From: Brasenia schreberi
Lineage: Eukaryota > Streptophyta > Magnoliopsida > Nymphaeales > Cabombaceae
Assembly: GCA_036023115.1 (NCBI GenBank)
Contig: JAYKKT010000056.1
Span: 1,816,001 to 1,880,000 of the forward strand
Length of the DNA stretch: 64,000 nucleotides
Direction of reading: 5' to 3'
Shown piece after piece: positions 10,701-21,800 of this stretch; positions within the stretch are counted from its first letter, which is position 1, and every line of letters starts with the position of its first letter. The translations under genes and the position numbers were made by a program. The notes below the pieces were generated by a model. The model did not search any database and was not told the origin of the DNA. It was given only the letters and a program-made list of their open reading frames with translations.

Positions 10701-13700
10701 CTATTCCAAGCATTAACATCTTAAAACAAAGTTCTTTTACAGACTTTGAAATGAAAGATCTTGGTTCTTTATATTTTCATCAACCTCATCCTTAGAGCTG
10801 CGTGCCTGTACTCGTGCGATCATGTGTATGATCCCACCAGTCGCAAGTCCACCATCTTTGGTTTACCGTGTATATTTTAGGTGATTGCATCTCATTTCAA
10901 GGAAGAAGCAAGAAACAGATTTTAACCACATGTTCAAGTCTCCATCAAGCCAGAAAGATCTGATATTAGGCGACAAGCCTACATACCAAAGATTGCTTTG
11001 GCCATGACATATGTCTGCGTCGATGACTTGGTATTTCTCGCCCCTATCCCATCTTACTCCTATGCATCGATGATAGGGACTGCAGTTCTATTCAGATTGC
11101 TCACAATGATATTTTTCATGAGCGCACTCAAACATATTGAGATCAACCGTAACTTCATCCGTCAAGGCCAACACATTCTTTATGGAGCTCTTCGTCTCCT
11201 TTCCATTTGGCACTATCGATCGCCCAACCGACCGTTTTACTCAAAGCTCATCATCCTAGCGTATTTCACACTGATTTCCAACTCAAGTCAGGTTTCTTCT
11301 ACACCCACTCGAGTTTGAGGGGGAGTGTTAACTTGTAACAGGGCAGGCCGGGCCACTAGGGCCCAACCCATGCTGCTGGCCCGTGGTTAGGTCCTGGACA
11401 TCCTTTTCCCCAACTGTGCATTCAGTTGAATGCACAGTTATTCCTTTCTTCTCTCTATTCTCTTTCATTCGTTGTAATTTATGCTCTATAAATAGAGCTT
11501 CAATGCATATCAATAAACAAGTTGTCTTGCACATCCTTTTGATTCGTGATTTGGCTCTCTCTTGACTCTTGACTCTTGACTCTTGTTGTATTCTTGACTT
11601 GATACATCCATATTTGGGTGTTTTTATATTTTGATGATTTCACCGTATCGACATTTTGTGACTCGGCCGATTCAGCATTCAAGCATTAAGTTACCAACAT
11701 GGTGTCAAACATGTTCAATGCAATTGTGCTTGTGCAGCACTTGTGAACTACATGGGCAAGTGTGCAAATCACAGTCTGAGAATCTTCCCTACTCAACTTT
11801 CTTCGGATATAAAGCATGATTGCCTAATCATTTGAATATTATTAGCCAAGATCTATAAGCCTATCTCATACAACCTCTTCAGTTTAGGTTGATGAAAATA
11901 TTTATAGTGGATGTTTGTAGCAATAACTCCATTACTCCTTTTCACTCATGTGCCTACTCCCTTTCCAGGATGCTTCTCGTCTCTGTGATTTCTCTGAGAT
12001 CTTTAGAATTAATGATTAAACTGAAGAAGACAACTTAATTAGAAAATAAAATATATTTCTCTTCAAAACGAAAAAAAATGCTGCTGTGAAAGATTGACAA
12101 GGAGTATTTTTTGGTGGATATTTCAGTGAAGGATCCTTTTGTGGTTGTTGTGAGCCTGAGGATTGGAACAGTTTAATTAGTGAGGAGGAGGACTGCACTT
12201 GGGTCTGGGAAATTGGAAAGCAAAAGACCAAGTTACATATGATTTCTTCTTTTGTGCAAATAAATGTATGTGAAGGTATATCGACTGTTTTACAAGTTAA
12301 TCAAGAAGGCTTCCTAATTCATTCTTTTTCATGTCCGACAGAAGCAGGTATTGGTTATTTTATCACCACGTGAAAACTAGGTTGTGGGACCTACTGTAGG
12401 GTTAGGTGGTTTGCATGATATATATTGGAGGTCTGAAGGGCTATCCATGGTTCATTTGAATTTAGGCTTAAGACATTTGAAAATGGTTAAATATGAAGTA
12501 TTGGCTAAGTGCCAGATTTGGGCTTCCAGATTCTATTTCATCTATGTCTAAACATATTGTGTACATAAAATTGTTGCATGTGGGTTTCTATCCTTTGAAG
12601 TACATGAAATAGCAAGCCAAGGTTCTCAAAAAGAAAATATATTCCAATCATGATTCCCCCTTATTCTTGCAAGAGAGATCCGGTACACAGTTCCCATCTA
12701 TTAGAAAGATTAAGTTGCCTAATTTAGTATCTTGTCCAAGCAAACCTCAAAAATGGTATGTTAGGACTACGTGAGAGCACTTGGTGTATTCTTTGATGGA
12801 TTTCCTTCTTTGGTGAGTACGGTGAAAACAACTTTCTCCCTGGCTTAGTGTGGCAATTTCAAACCCAACCTAACAACTTAACTCAAAAAATACAGTTTTG
12901 GTCGGCCTGAAGCAACCGAACTTAACCGGATTGTATACAACGAGTCACAGTCAGGTTGTCCAGGACGCCTCTTGGATCTGATAGGTCGGGTCTGGATTAA
13001 AGAAAAAGTAATAAGCAGGTCGTATCAAGGTCTACCTACTTTTAACCAGACCGGAAGTAACCTTATCCAAACCCAACCCCTTTACCGTATTTCCCATCCT
13101 TATGGGCCTATTTCTAGGTTTAAACGAACATGCCGCCTACCCAGTCAGTTTGAACAACCTCTTATTTATTGCGGTCTATTCTCTTCATTAAAAGAGGTTT
13201 GAGTTGTCACAAATCAGTTTTTTCTTTTAATGCCACAAAAGATATTTGTATTGACTGGAAAAGTAGTGAAAGTGCAACTACCAATCTCCCAGGGAGAAAC
13301 TTTTCTACGGAGAATATTGGGAAGGTCAAGGTCTTGCAATATCAATGGGCCTACTTGTGACTATTTGCTTACTCCGATCCAGAATTATAGTCAATAATGT
13401 GCGTTTGTAGATTGTCTCACGTTTAGATCTTTCCAACAATGTCTTTGTCCTTACAGAAGTAGTCACTTATTTTGTCTAAAATATCTTCCGTTGCAAAACG
13501 TCTCTGTGCATGCGTGCCTGTGCTACATTTGCATGCATGCACGTCTTTTTTGGTGGTTCTGGGCACTTTACCGATGGGGGAAGTCCAGGCAAGTGGCACC
13601 ACCTTAATACAGAAGGGTTCAGAAAACAATCCAAGTTGTTTTCGTTGCAACTTTTCTGATCCAACAGTAATTGTCATCTATTTGATCATCCATTCTCAAA

Positions 13701-15804
13701 TTTTGTATTTGTACCATTTGTTGAAACGGACAAAAGGTAATCCAAGTATCACTACCGTGGATTTGTTTATACTTTCATTAACATTGTTTTAGAGTAAATT
13801 CCTCAAACCATCTAGCACTGAACAAGCTTGTGAATATAGCCTACAAAAGATTTATATGCTATTCTCCTGCTCGTCTGATCAATGGCCTTTCTAAATTTGT
13901 CTAGGTTTAGTTTTTTTAGTTTCTTCTCCATCTTGATTATTGTTTAGGCCTTTCTGTCACGCGACTAAGCATAATATTACATGGCTTATACAATATCAAG
14001 TGTCCTTGACAAAGACACTGCGTGCCTACAATTAAAGGAAACTCCTGTTTAACGAGGAATGGGGGGAAGCCATATCTTCACTTTTTGAGAAGATGAATCA
14101 ATCACTTGGCTATCTTTTGTGCATCATTTATATAAAACATTAATATACACAGTACTTGAAATATGTATGCTATTTAGTAGATAACATATCGCTTACTGAT
14201 GTGATTAGGTCTAATTGCTGCGACGTCCAAATTATAGATGATTAAGATCATGTGAAGATTGACCATGAACGTGGACATATTAAGACCAGGACAACAAGCT
14301 GGGCTGACCTGGTGGGGAATTCCATTTTTTTCTTAGCAGACTATTATCCACTTAGATTTTACAGATCTTGCAGTTTTATATCCTCTATAATTTTTGTCCG
14401 TCATTTAACGATCTTCTGATGTCATCTGAACTTTCAACTCATTTCGCATCTACAAAAGTCTCTTGTGCCGACGCTTAATACCCCACCTTTAGGTTTGGCA
14501 AATTAAGATTTCTCCATACCTAACCAGTCCAAATTCTGGCTTGTTGCCTCTGACGGTATTGCACAGAGAAACAGTGAGTGCTGTGGCATTTGGCAATCTA
14601 TATATATGTTTCCACTATGGTAAATTGTGATGATCCTAAATACTAAGGTTTTTTCTCTTCATTTCTTTTCTTGTTGCTGTTGGAGCCTTGTATGTGCTGG
14701 TGTTTTATGGTTTACCAGGTATATTAAATTTCCTTACGCTCCTTGTCACTTACTGTTATATATTTTCTTCATTTACCTCAGATCCATCCTTACATGTTTG
14801 GGGCGTCACATGCCCGAATGCCACTGCCTCTTGATATCACGGAAGACCGGCCAGTTTATGTCAATGCAAAGCAGTATCGTGGAATTTTGAAGCGTAGATT
14901 GTCTAGGGCCAAGTTGGAGTGTCAGAATAAGCTGCTCAGAGGCAGGAAGGTAGGTTGGTTGTGGCAACACCTAATTTCCGCTTTTGTTCCATTTTGAAAT
15001 GGATCTGATCGGTGCATCCGTAGGTCGACAATACTGCTTTTTCTGTTTGACCTTTAGTTAGCAAATCAAGCTTATCCAATTTCAAAAACTTGGTTTCTGG
15101 TAAATTAACCCTTTAGAGCACTTGAGGTCGTATTTTTCATGCAAGGCCTGTAGAGTAGCTCCTCCAGTTAGAGGACACCACGCCTTAGAGTGCGACCGGT
15201 ATTTTCCCGTAAAACAACGGTGGTAACAAAAGTAACCATAATAATGAGAGTAATAGAATGCATTTTTGTATCGGTTTTGATGCCAAAATAATATGCAACA
15301 TACTGCGAAAGCACCTTAGAATTTGCTGAAGTTTGTTGTAACACAAAATGAAAAGGTTAGCCTAGTGGTAACGGGAAATTAGACTTTATCGTCTTGTTAT
15401 TGATGTTTATCACTATGCTAACACGACAGCCCTACCTCCATGAGTCGAGGCATCTTCATGCAATGAAACGGGCCCGTGGAACTGGAGGACGCTTTCTGAA
15501 CACAAAGAAGCTCGAAAAAACCAAGGTTGCTGCTGACAACCAGAAAATATTGCGAGGCGCGTCGTTACATCTTGGAAGCTTATCTGATTCGGAAGTTGTG
15601 CAGTCAGATAATGGTGTTGCTAGTTCCGGCAACAGCGGTTCGGCAACGTCAACCTCTGAAGTCACGAGTATTTCTCCGCATGATCATCTGTTCCAGCGAG
15701 CTGATTTCCTGTTTCCTGGATTCCACCCACAAACAGGGGGAGTCACGCAAGTTGGAGGAACTGCTCGTGGTGGTTCGCTGAATATGAGGCTTCCTCTTAC
15801 CTGA
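4722..15804 (+). CDS. NF-YA: Nuclear transcription factor Y subunit A (CCAAT-box binding)
   Basis: NF-YA joins NF-YB/NF-YC in the nucleus and gives the trimer its CCAAT specificity. Inferred coding exons: 4722-4977, 5251-5363, 5453-5524, 14782-14949, 15430-15804, all with GT/AG borders and matching phases; protein about 327 residues. The N-terminal half is Gln/Ser-rich with the family motif SSQSTGQS. The subunit-interaction helix A1 (about residues 172-203, YVNAKQYRGILKRRLSRAKL) is in exon 4. The DNA-binding part A2 follows in exon 5 (PYLHESRHLHAMKRARGTGG, RFLNTKK), with an intron exactly between RK and PYLHESRH. A second in-frame donor at 4957 would give a 320-residue form. The intron before A1 is 9.26 kb and contains a Copia element. 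The protein looks intact; key residues of A1 and A2 are present. Confidence 0.93.
5525..7092 (+). other. NF-YA intron 3, left part
   Basis: Follows the donor GTAAGT at 5525. AT-rich, no gene recognised. A tRNA-derived SINE-like segment sits at about 6905-7035 (listed separately). Confidence 0.6.
6905..7035 (+). mobile_element. Possible tRNA-derived SINE
   Basis: TTAGCTCCACTGGCAATAAC resembles an RNA polymerase III A box, and about 90 bases later GTGGTTCAATCATCC resembles a B box. The spacing is longer than usual and no poly(A)/T tail or target duplication was established. Confidence 0.3.
7093..7441 (+). repeat. 5' LTR of Copia-P
   Basis: 349 bp, TGTTAACTTG to TATCAACA. Relative to the 3' LTR it lacks about 15 bases at the position of TATAAATAGAGC, so the TATA box is missing here. 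It contains a palindrome around TGTGCATTCAGCTGAATGCACA. Confidence 0.85.
7570..11318 (+). pseudogene. Copia-P gag-pol remnant
   Basis: Gag begins at 7570 (MESKNESFRCILDSKCYQSW) and continues after a frame break at 7930-8340. A knuckle at about 8355-8400 reads CHYCKGSGYIKTTC, with Ile where the family has His. The protease motif is WFLDYDTSF (family D-S-G). Integrase remnants follow (FLGYG and RYFDPITQETF-like runs, 9,700-9,790), then reverse transcriptase with NKARLVAKGYNQ-like sequence (10,260-10,300) and an intact YVDD at 10668-10679. RNase H remnants include HIEINRNFIRQ (about 11,130-11,165). Many stops and frameshifts; non-functional. The gag-protease part is much more AT-rich than the integrase part, so a recombinant origin is possible. 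Confidence 0.85.
11326..11699 (+). repeat. 3' LTR of Copia-P
   Basis: 374 bp, starting TGTTAACTTG directly after the polypurine tract. Contains TATAAATA (11487-11494) inside the near-palindrome GCTCTATAAATAGAGC, the likely LTR promoter core, which the 5' LTR has lost. Confidence 0.85.
11700..14781 (+). other. NF-YA intron 3, right part
   Basis: No gene recognised. 12,840-13,110 has clustered GGTCGGGT / AACCCAACC-type motifs typical of plant DNA-element ends, without a defined boundary. Ends in the acceptor TTTACCTCAG at 14781. Confidence 0.5.
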
Positions 15805-16340
15805 TGAACCACAGGGGAAAAGCATGGGTTGTTTTTGTGTATCTCGCCGCCCCACAATCAAGCGGCTTGTGACATGTGTCCCCGTTGTAGTCATCAGGTA
15901 TTAGGCAATTCATCCTTGGCTGTTAATCTATACTGTTCTTTTGGGAGACGCTCCTGAACAACATTAACAAAAGAACAAAATGATGTTTTCAAGACGTAAA
16001 TGGTGTTATGGAGACGAACCAATTTGGTTGGTCTTATTCCTGTGTGCTGTAAATTGCGTACACCTTTCTGCTGCAACCACGTAACTTTCGTTATGAATCT
16101 GCTTTAGTGTGTTCAAATTTGCTGCTTTTTGGCCCTGATCAAGCGATCGGAGAGATCATGATCTGGCACCGAAAGAGAGATTCTTTCCTGCGAGGTGGCA
16201 CGAGTGATGCAATTTCATGCTAGATGACAATCTCCCAAACAATCTCATCCAACCTTTCGCCTAGATCTGTTATAGTTTGTGCATTGTTAGGCAATGGATT
16301 TTGTCCTGGAATGAGCCCAATGGTCCAAGCCTGCAAGGCA
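15805..16340 (+). other. NF-YA 3' untranslated region (extent uncertain)
   Basis: Sequence directly after the NF-YA stop, containing the miR169-type site at 15902-15922. No clear polyadenylation signal fixes the end; the right limit is approximate. Confidence 0.5.
15902..15922 (+). promoter_or_regulatory. miR169 target site in NF-YA 3' UTR
   Basis: Contains GGCAATTCATCCTTGGCTG, about 98 bases after the stop codon. Against the known miR169 sequence it has two mismatches, opposite miRNA positions 14 and 20; positions 1-13 are fully paired. miR169 cleavage of NF-YA mRNAs at a 3' UTR site is established in land plants; use of this site is inference. Confidence 0.88.
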
Positions 16341-18871
16341 ATTCAATCCCTGTTTGTGCTGGCGTAGTGGCTTGGGTTGTCAAGTAATCTGTAGGGTTTT
16401 ATTCCTGTGGGCTGAATGCCCATGCAGAGTGCAGCGGATGCCCTGAGATGGTGGCTCACCCTGGGAGTTGACGCCCAATGCATTTAATTTGCACATCGCG
16501 GCTATGTAAAGCATGCGCCGGATCTTGTTTGAAATGATTGTTATCACTCTTGCCAAATGATTCCTGTAGACTACATCAATCCAGAGAATCAGACAACATT
16601 TTAAAATGAAAATTTTAAAAGTTGACTTTGGCATGACCTGGCATTCTTAGCAAGCGAAAAACGTGGTCTAATTTTATGAATTGGTTCTCCTCCAAGGGGA
16701 AAATCAAAACCCGTGGGTTTCACCAACGTTAACAAGGTTGTACCAGAAAATAATAAGATAGCAGTGCATGAATCAACTAAATACTCGAATTATTTTAATC
16801 TTATCTGTGCATGTACCGTCATATTTAGACTGAACGATATTATTGAATCATATAATAATCTGACATTTTTTCTATTTTATTGTAATGAGCAACCTTCATA
16901 TTTAAATTAATGTTTATTAAATGAAAAAATAAATCACCTTACCCATATAGTTCAGGGCCCGATATCATGTTTATAGCTTTATTCGCGATGGAAAAAGTAG
17001 TGAGTCTATGAAAGAGTTGTGCCTATTCGTTTCTGATCCACCGACCAGATAAAAGACTTCCCCGAGCAATCGGGGATCCTGATGAAAGAACATTTACGTG
17101 GCAAAAAAGAATTTCTGAAGTTGGACAAACACTCGCAAGACTGAAACTGCCTGAAAATTTATAAAAACTAGTATAGCTCTTGATATCATAAACAGAGCTA
17201 AGGGTTGGGCATATCATGTCACGCCTATTTGGGCTCGTGTAAAAATAAGTCACTCAAACACGACCCACTTTCCAAATCATGTCATTGTGCATAACACGAA
17301 CACAATTGAACGGTGTTTGGGTCAACATGGACCCAACAGTCACCCTTCAAATTATTCAATTCTAAAAGCACCTGAAACTTAGAAGCACCCTTCTGCGCTG
17401 TGAAGAATTTATGCACGCAATTGACGTGTAAAGTGACGGAAGAAACGAAGGAAGCCTAACAGTGTTTTATTTCTTAAATGGTCAACAGAATAAGAGAGAT
17501 GGATATTCTGGTCTTATTCCTGCTTCTTCCCCCAATGAGAACGACCCGTGGTTCTACACCCTACGTACTCTTTGTGTCATGTTTGTGTCGGGTTACCATG
17601 TCAGAAACCGCTACCCCGAAACAGAGCTGCTTATTTTCAATAATTCATTTGGCCTGAGACAACCCGAGCACAAAACTTTATCCTCTAATTTATGCACACA
17701 ATACAAGCAGCAACTTGACTCGTGAATTTACAAGTTGAGCTGGTTTGAGCCATCGCTAAAGCCAAATTTCAGACAGAGCTCATCATGTTCCGCAGCCCCA
17801 GTGGCTAGGAGAAAGTGGTTGTAAGCCTAGTTGAAAGTACAGAAATGGCAGCAGCAAGCATGTGCCTTCCCCTGCAATAAACCAAAAAACTGAGTTTGTA
17901 ACATTCCACGTACTAAGCCTCACAAGCACTAAAAGGCAAAATTTTCCCTGTTTTTCCTAAAAGGGAAAGCTCAAATCAGGCAGACCCATGCCAGATACAC
18001 AGGCAATTGAGTCCCTCACCTTTCAGAGGGCTCAATCACAATACCCTACCACTGCGCTCTGCGCCCATGTAAAGGCAAACCACCTTAACGTACACATGGT
18101 AAAGTGAGCCACAGATAATCTTAGGCACCACTTAGTTGTGATGAGAGCTGTCATTTGCACCCGCGATCTTGAATCTTGTAATTTCAAAAACACAAGATCC
18201 TTGATGTGATGCGGAATAATAAGTCCCAGGAGGTTAAATGCTCTCATGTAAAGCTAGTAAACAAGCCGAACGAACCAAGCAATTCATGTTCTCCGCGAGG
18301 TGAGCTAACTGCGAGTTGAACAGTTCTGTTCAATCGTCTTCATGAATGGCTCCCCATCCACTTACAAGCAAAACTGAACATAGTTGAGAGATAGATAAAC
18401 TTAAACGCTCTAAAAAGAATGACCTTTACCTACAGTCGTCCTTTCTGGAAAAAGAAAAATGGCCTTTCATTTACTTGAATACCCACATCAATAACCTTGT
18501 GGTACAATATAGGCAAAAATTTGAAGAATGACACTGAACAAGAATTCACGAGCTGCTTCAAATTGAGCACACCATGTTTATCTTCAGCTCATAAGGTTTT
18601 ATAAACCGAACTTCAACAAGCCAGGGATGGGCCAAATCAAGCAAAACTATGAGGGACTCCGCTCATTTACCAGCCTATACTCTCAAGCAAGTTGAAAAAT
18701 CCAGTAGTTTCTAAGGTTTGCTTCGACATGATAAAACATGGCTCTTGTGACTCGAAATCATGGATCACTCTGCAGGAGTTAAGCAAATCTGCCGGAACAG
18801 AGTTTGTAGGTTTATGAAGACTACAAGGGTACCTGCTGAGACCAGATAATGCTGTTGTACTGCTCCTCTTG
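16341..18871. other. Convergent intergenic region (NF-YA 3' / PIG-V 3')
   Basis: No protein gene recognised. The left part may include the NF-YA transcript end and the right part the PIG-V 3' UTR. 17,210-17,340 has CACGAACAC / GGGTCAACATGG-type motifs. A minus-strand stretch at about 18,070-17,940 has a tRNA A-box-like GCGCAGTGGTAGGGT but no convincing B box. Confidence 0.4.
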
Positions 18872-21800
18872 TCACGTGAAAGGATAGAAGTTTGAGAAAA
18901 GCAAGCTCCCGACTAGAATATAAGATATGAAATAAACCCAAACGAAGTAAGACCATCTCCAACCAACAGCAGCAGATACAGCTAATTGTGAAGCAAACCA
19001 GTAAACAGGCGGACTAGCGGACAAAAATCGAGTTGCAACCTGAAGAAAAATGTTAGCATCAACATTAATGACTCATCCAACATAAGATATCATACAGGAA
19101 ACGAGTGGAAAACCAATGTGGGAAGAATCCAATTGAAACCTACGATTGCCATTTTCCAGCTTGCAGTTTCCCCTAGTTCTCAACAAAAAATAATCATCTA
19201 TTATGAAGATTTTAAAACTCCATGGTTGATGAGGGTTTAACCTTCCATAGCCGATTCAAAGTGCAAAAGGAGGAGGGTTTTGCTAGGTAGTTGATGCCCA
19301 GTGTACAAGCCAGTCAGATCTTTTGTTATGAATTCGAGAAACCTGACATTTTGGAGTAGGTTGCCAATAAGACACAAATGGCAATTGAGAATCCTTGTAG
19401 CCAACCCCATTTAGTGTTGGAGAAGGCTTCGTTTCAGTTTTGAGCATTCTAAGATTTCAACATTCTACCTAAAACAAAAGAGACACAATTTGAAGATATC
19501 ATGGACAAGGCATACAGAGTATAGCCAAAAAGTCGAAGAAATTCAAGAGATGTTACTCCAATTACTTTTTAAATAGGACAAAGTAAGGTTGACTGAGTCT
19601 GCTTACACCCATATCGGCCCTTGGATACAGTCATCGATAAGTCAGTCATGTCAGACAGGTGTCCGCACCAAGTCCAGTTTCGGACTGTTGCACAGGTGTT
19701 GCACCTCTTTTGAAGTGTCTTATCAATTACCGTAGTTTGTAAGAGAGAGAGAGAGAGAGGAATAACCGTAAAAGGAAAAAAATACAAAGTATATAGAAAG
19801 ATGAGATGTATCTGACGTTGCAACCAGAGCACCAAGAGTCACCCCCATCTACGTGGCATGTGGGAGAAGAACCAATTCTATGTAACTGTTTCTTTTCTGT
19901 ACTATGTATATTAAAAGGTGAAGAACTTTTACCAAAAATGCACGCCAAGATTGAGTTCATGAAGTAGTGAAAGATGGAGAACCAGTTTTACATTCCAAAT
20001 GCATTATAAACATGTTAACAGATCAATGAGGGACCAACACTGAAGCCAATGTACGGCGTTGTTAGACTAATCTGTTATTAGAGTAAGCAAAACCTTGAGA
20101 CGCAATAGAGACTCTGGAGATGTATTTGTTAGTAGTACTGCACAATTATGTACATATTAACTAAGTGTGATGTACCCTGAGCGTCAAATCAACAGCAGGG
20201 TGCTATGATGCCCTTGCCCTGGGGGGGAGTTCCATTGTCAGGGGTCCTGTGTGCTTGTTTGGCTTTGGCCCCTTCATAAGCTATAATGTCAAAAGAAAAG
20301 TGTGATATGCAGCAACGGTTTATATCAACTGCCATTAAACAATTATCTTTTCCATCTACAGTTATCTTTCAATTCACAATGGCTAAGAAATACAACAACT
20401 AAGCATTTTCCCATACTAGACAGGGTCGGTTAACAATGGCTAAGAAATAATCATAAGAAAATGCTTGGTTTTAACGTTGTCAGTCAATAAGGTTAACAGA
20501 ATTGGCAAAGCGTTTACCTGCACATGCATCACGAAGAAGGCAACAGCAACCAAGAACGCCAAGTGCAAAATGAAAGGAAGCACAATGGTTGTATCATAGC
20601 TCAACTGATGGTTGCTTTCTTCCAAATGAGAATCATTATCGGCTACAGCAACACCATCACCCGTCTTGTGCTTCCTCCTCCTGTGCATGGGATTCACTGC
20701 CACAGAAATAAACAAGCAGGAGTTGGACACAGGTCATTTAAATAGACATTCCAATAGTTGGATAAATAACAAAACGAACCAAATGATCAAGAAAAACACT
20801 ATTAATGTGAGAGACAGCATTTGATATTTTGCATGCACTTCATGGTGGCAAGCCTGGCATGCATGGTTTCTGGCTTGAGCAAGGTTCGTGTATCTTAAGT
20901 CCAGCTAACAAAAAACCAAGAACCCAGGGCTTGGCTAGAGGCAAGGCAAACTTGAATTAGTGGGGTCAAACTCAGCTCAATAAAAATCAAGAGTAGGCAA
21001 CATGTCCTGAAAAAAGAAGAGAGCTGTTTGAAGTGAATTGACCATGAGTTCTGATCCAAGCTGAAGCTTGAGTTAGAGCTAGCTCTTCTGTTTCCGAGTG
21101 AGTCTAGGGCTGGGCTTAAATGATTTGTCGATAGCACAGTTGTAAGGTATTGTACCTATGGTATGATACTGTCAACACTTACTGCATTGATTCAGAAAAA
21201 ATGATAAGATACAGCCTCCCTATCGGTAGGAGGGTGTATCGGCCCATATTATACAATACGGGCTGTATCTACTGTATCAGATGCTATGGCCAATATGGCT
21301 CCAACAACAGCTTTCCAGAGACTGGACGCATATTGCTCTTGCATTGGGGTAGTTTTGTTGGCTTTTTCGAGTGATTTTGGTGCAGGGAGAGATTATCAAT
21401 ATTCTTTCATTCATTTTCAGCATGTTCAAGGTATAAAATCATTATGCTCTTTATGTTTGAAGCATCTGGGTCAGGTTTTAAGGTAGATCATCATCTTCTG
21501 TGTTTTAAACATTTTAAATGTTCTTTTCTGTTTCTAATGGCTTTTTTTCTGCTTCTTTTTCGCTTCTACTTCTAACACTCATCATCATGGTTAAGTATGA
21601 AAGTTCATTGACAAAGTAAAGCATGGGGTTCCAATTATTCGATGATATTCCATGGCTGCATCTTTTTCCTTTGGCATTTTCCAGGTGTGTACTCACCTAC
21701 ATAAAGAATCAACATGCAGGAAAAGAAGGCTAGGTGCCATGTCATATGGTGTCACCTCAAACAAAGACCAAAACGATAGATGATTTGAGGAGGAGGAAGA

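Larger units (their letters stand above)
7093..11699 (+). mobile_element. Complete but decayed Copia element inside NF-YA intron 3 (Copia-P)
   Basis: Two related LTRs (7093-7441 and 11326-11699) enclose primer-binding site TGGTATCAGAG (7452-7462), gag, protease, integrase, reverse transcriptase, RNase H and polypurine tract GAGTTTGAGGGGGAG (11311-11325). The element is in the same orientation as the host gene. No clear 5-bp target duplication was found; the 3' LTR outer end has extra bases relative to the 5' LTR. Confidence 0.88.

Noticed and set aside
15357..15375. A-box-like GTTAGCCTAGTGGTAACG in NF-YA intron 4
   Set aside because: No B box or tRNA fold nearby.
17940..18075. Minus-strand SINE candidate with A-box-like GCGCAGTGGTAGGGT
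   Set aside because: No convincing B box, tail or target duplication.
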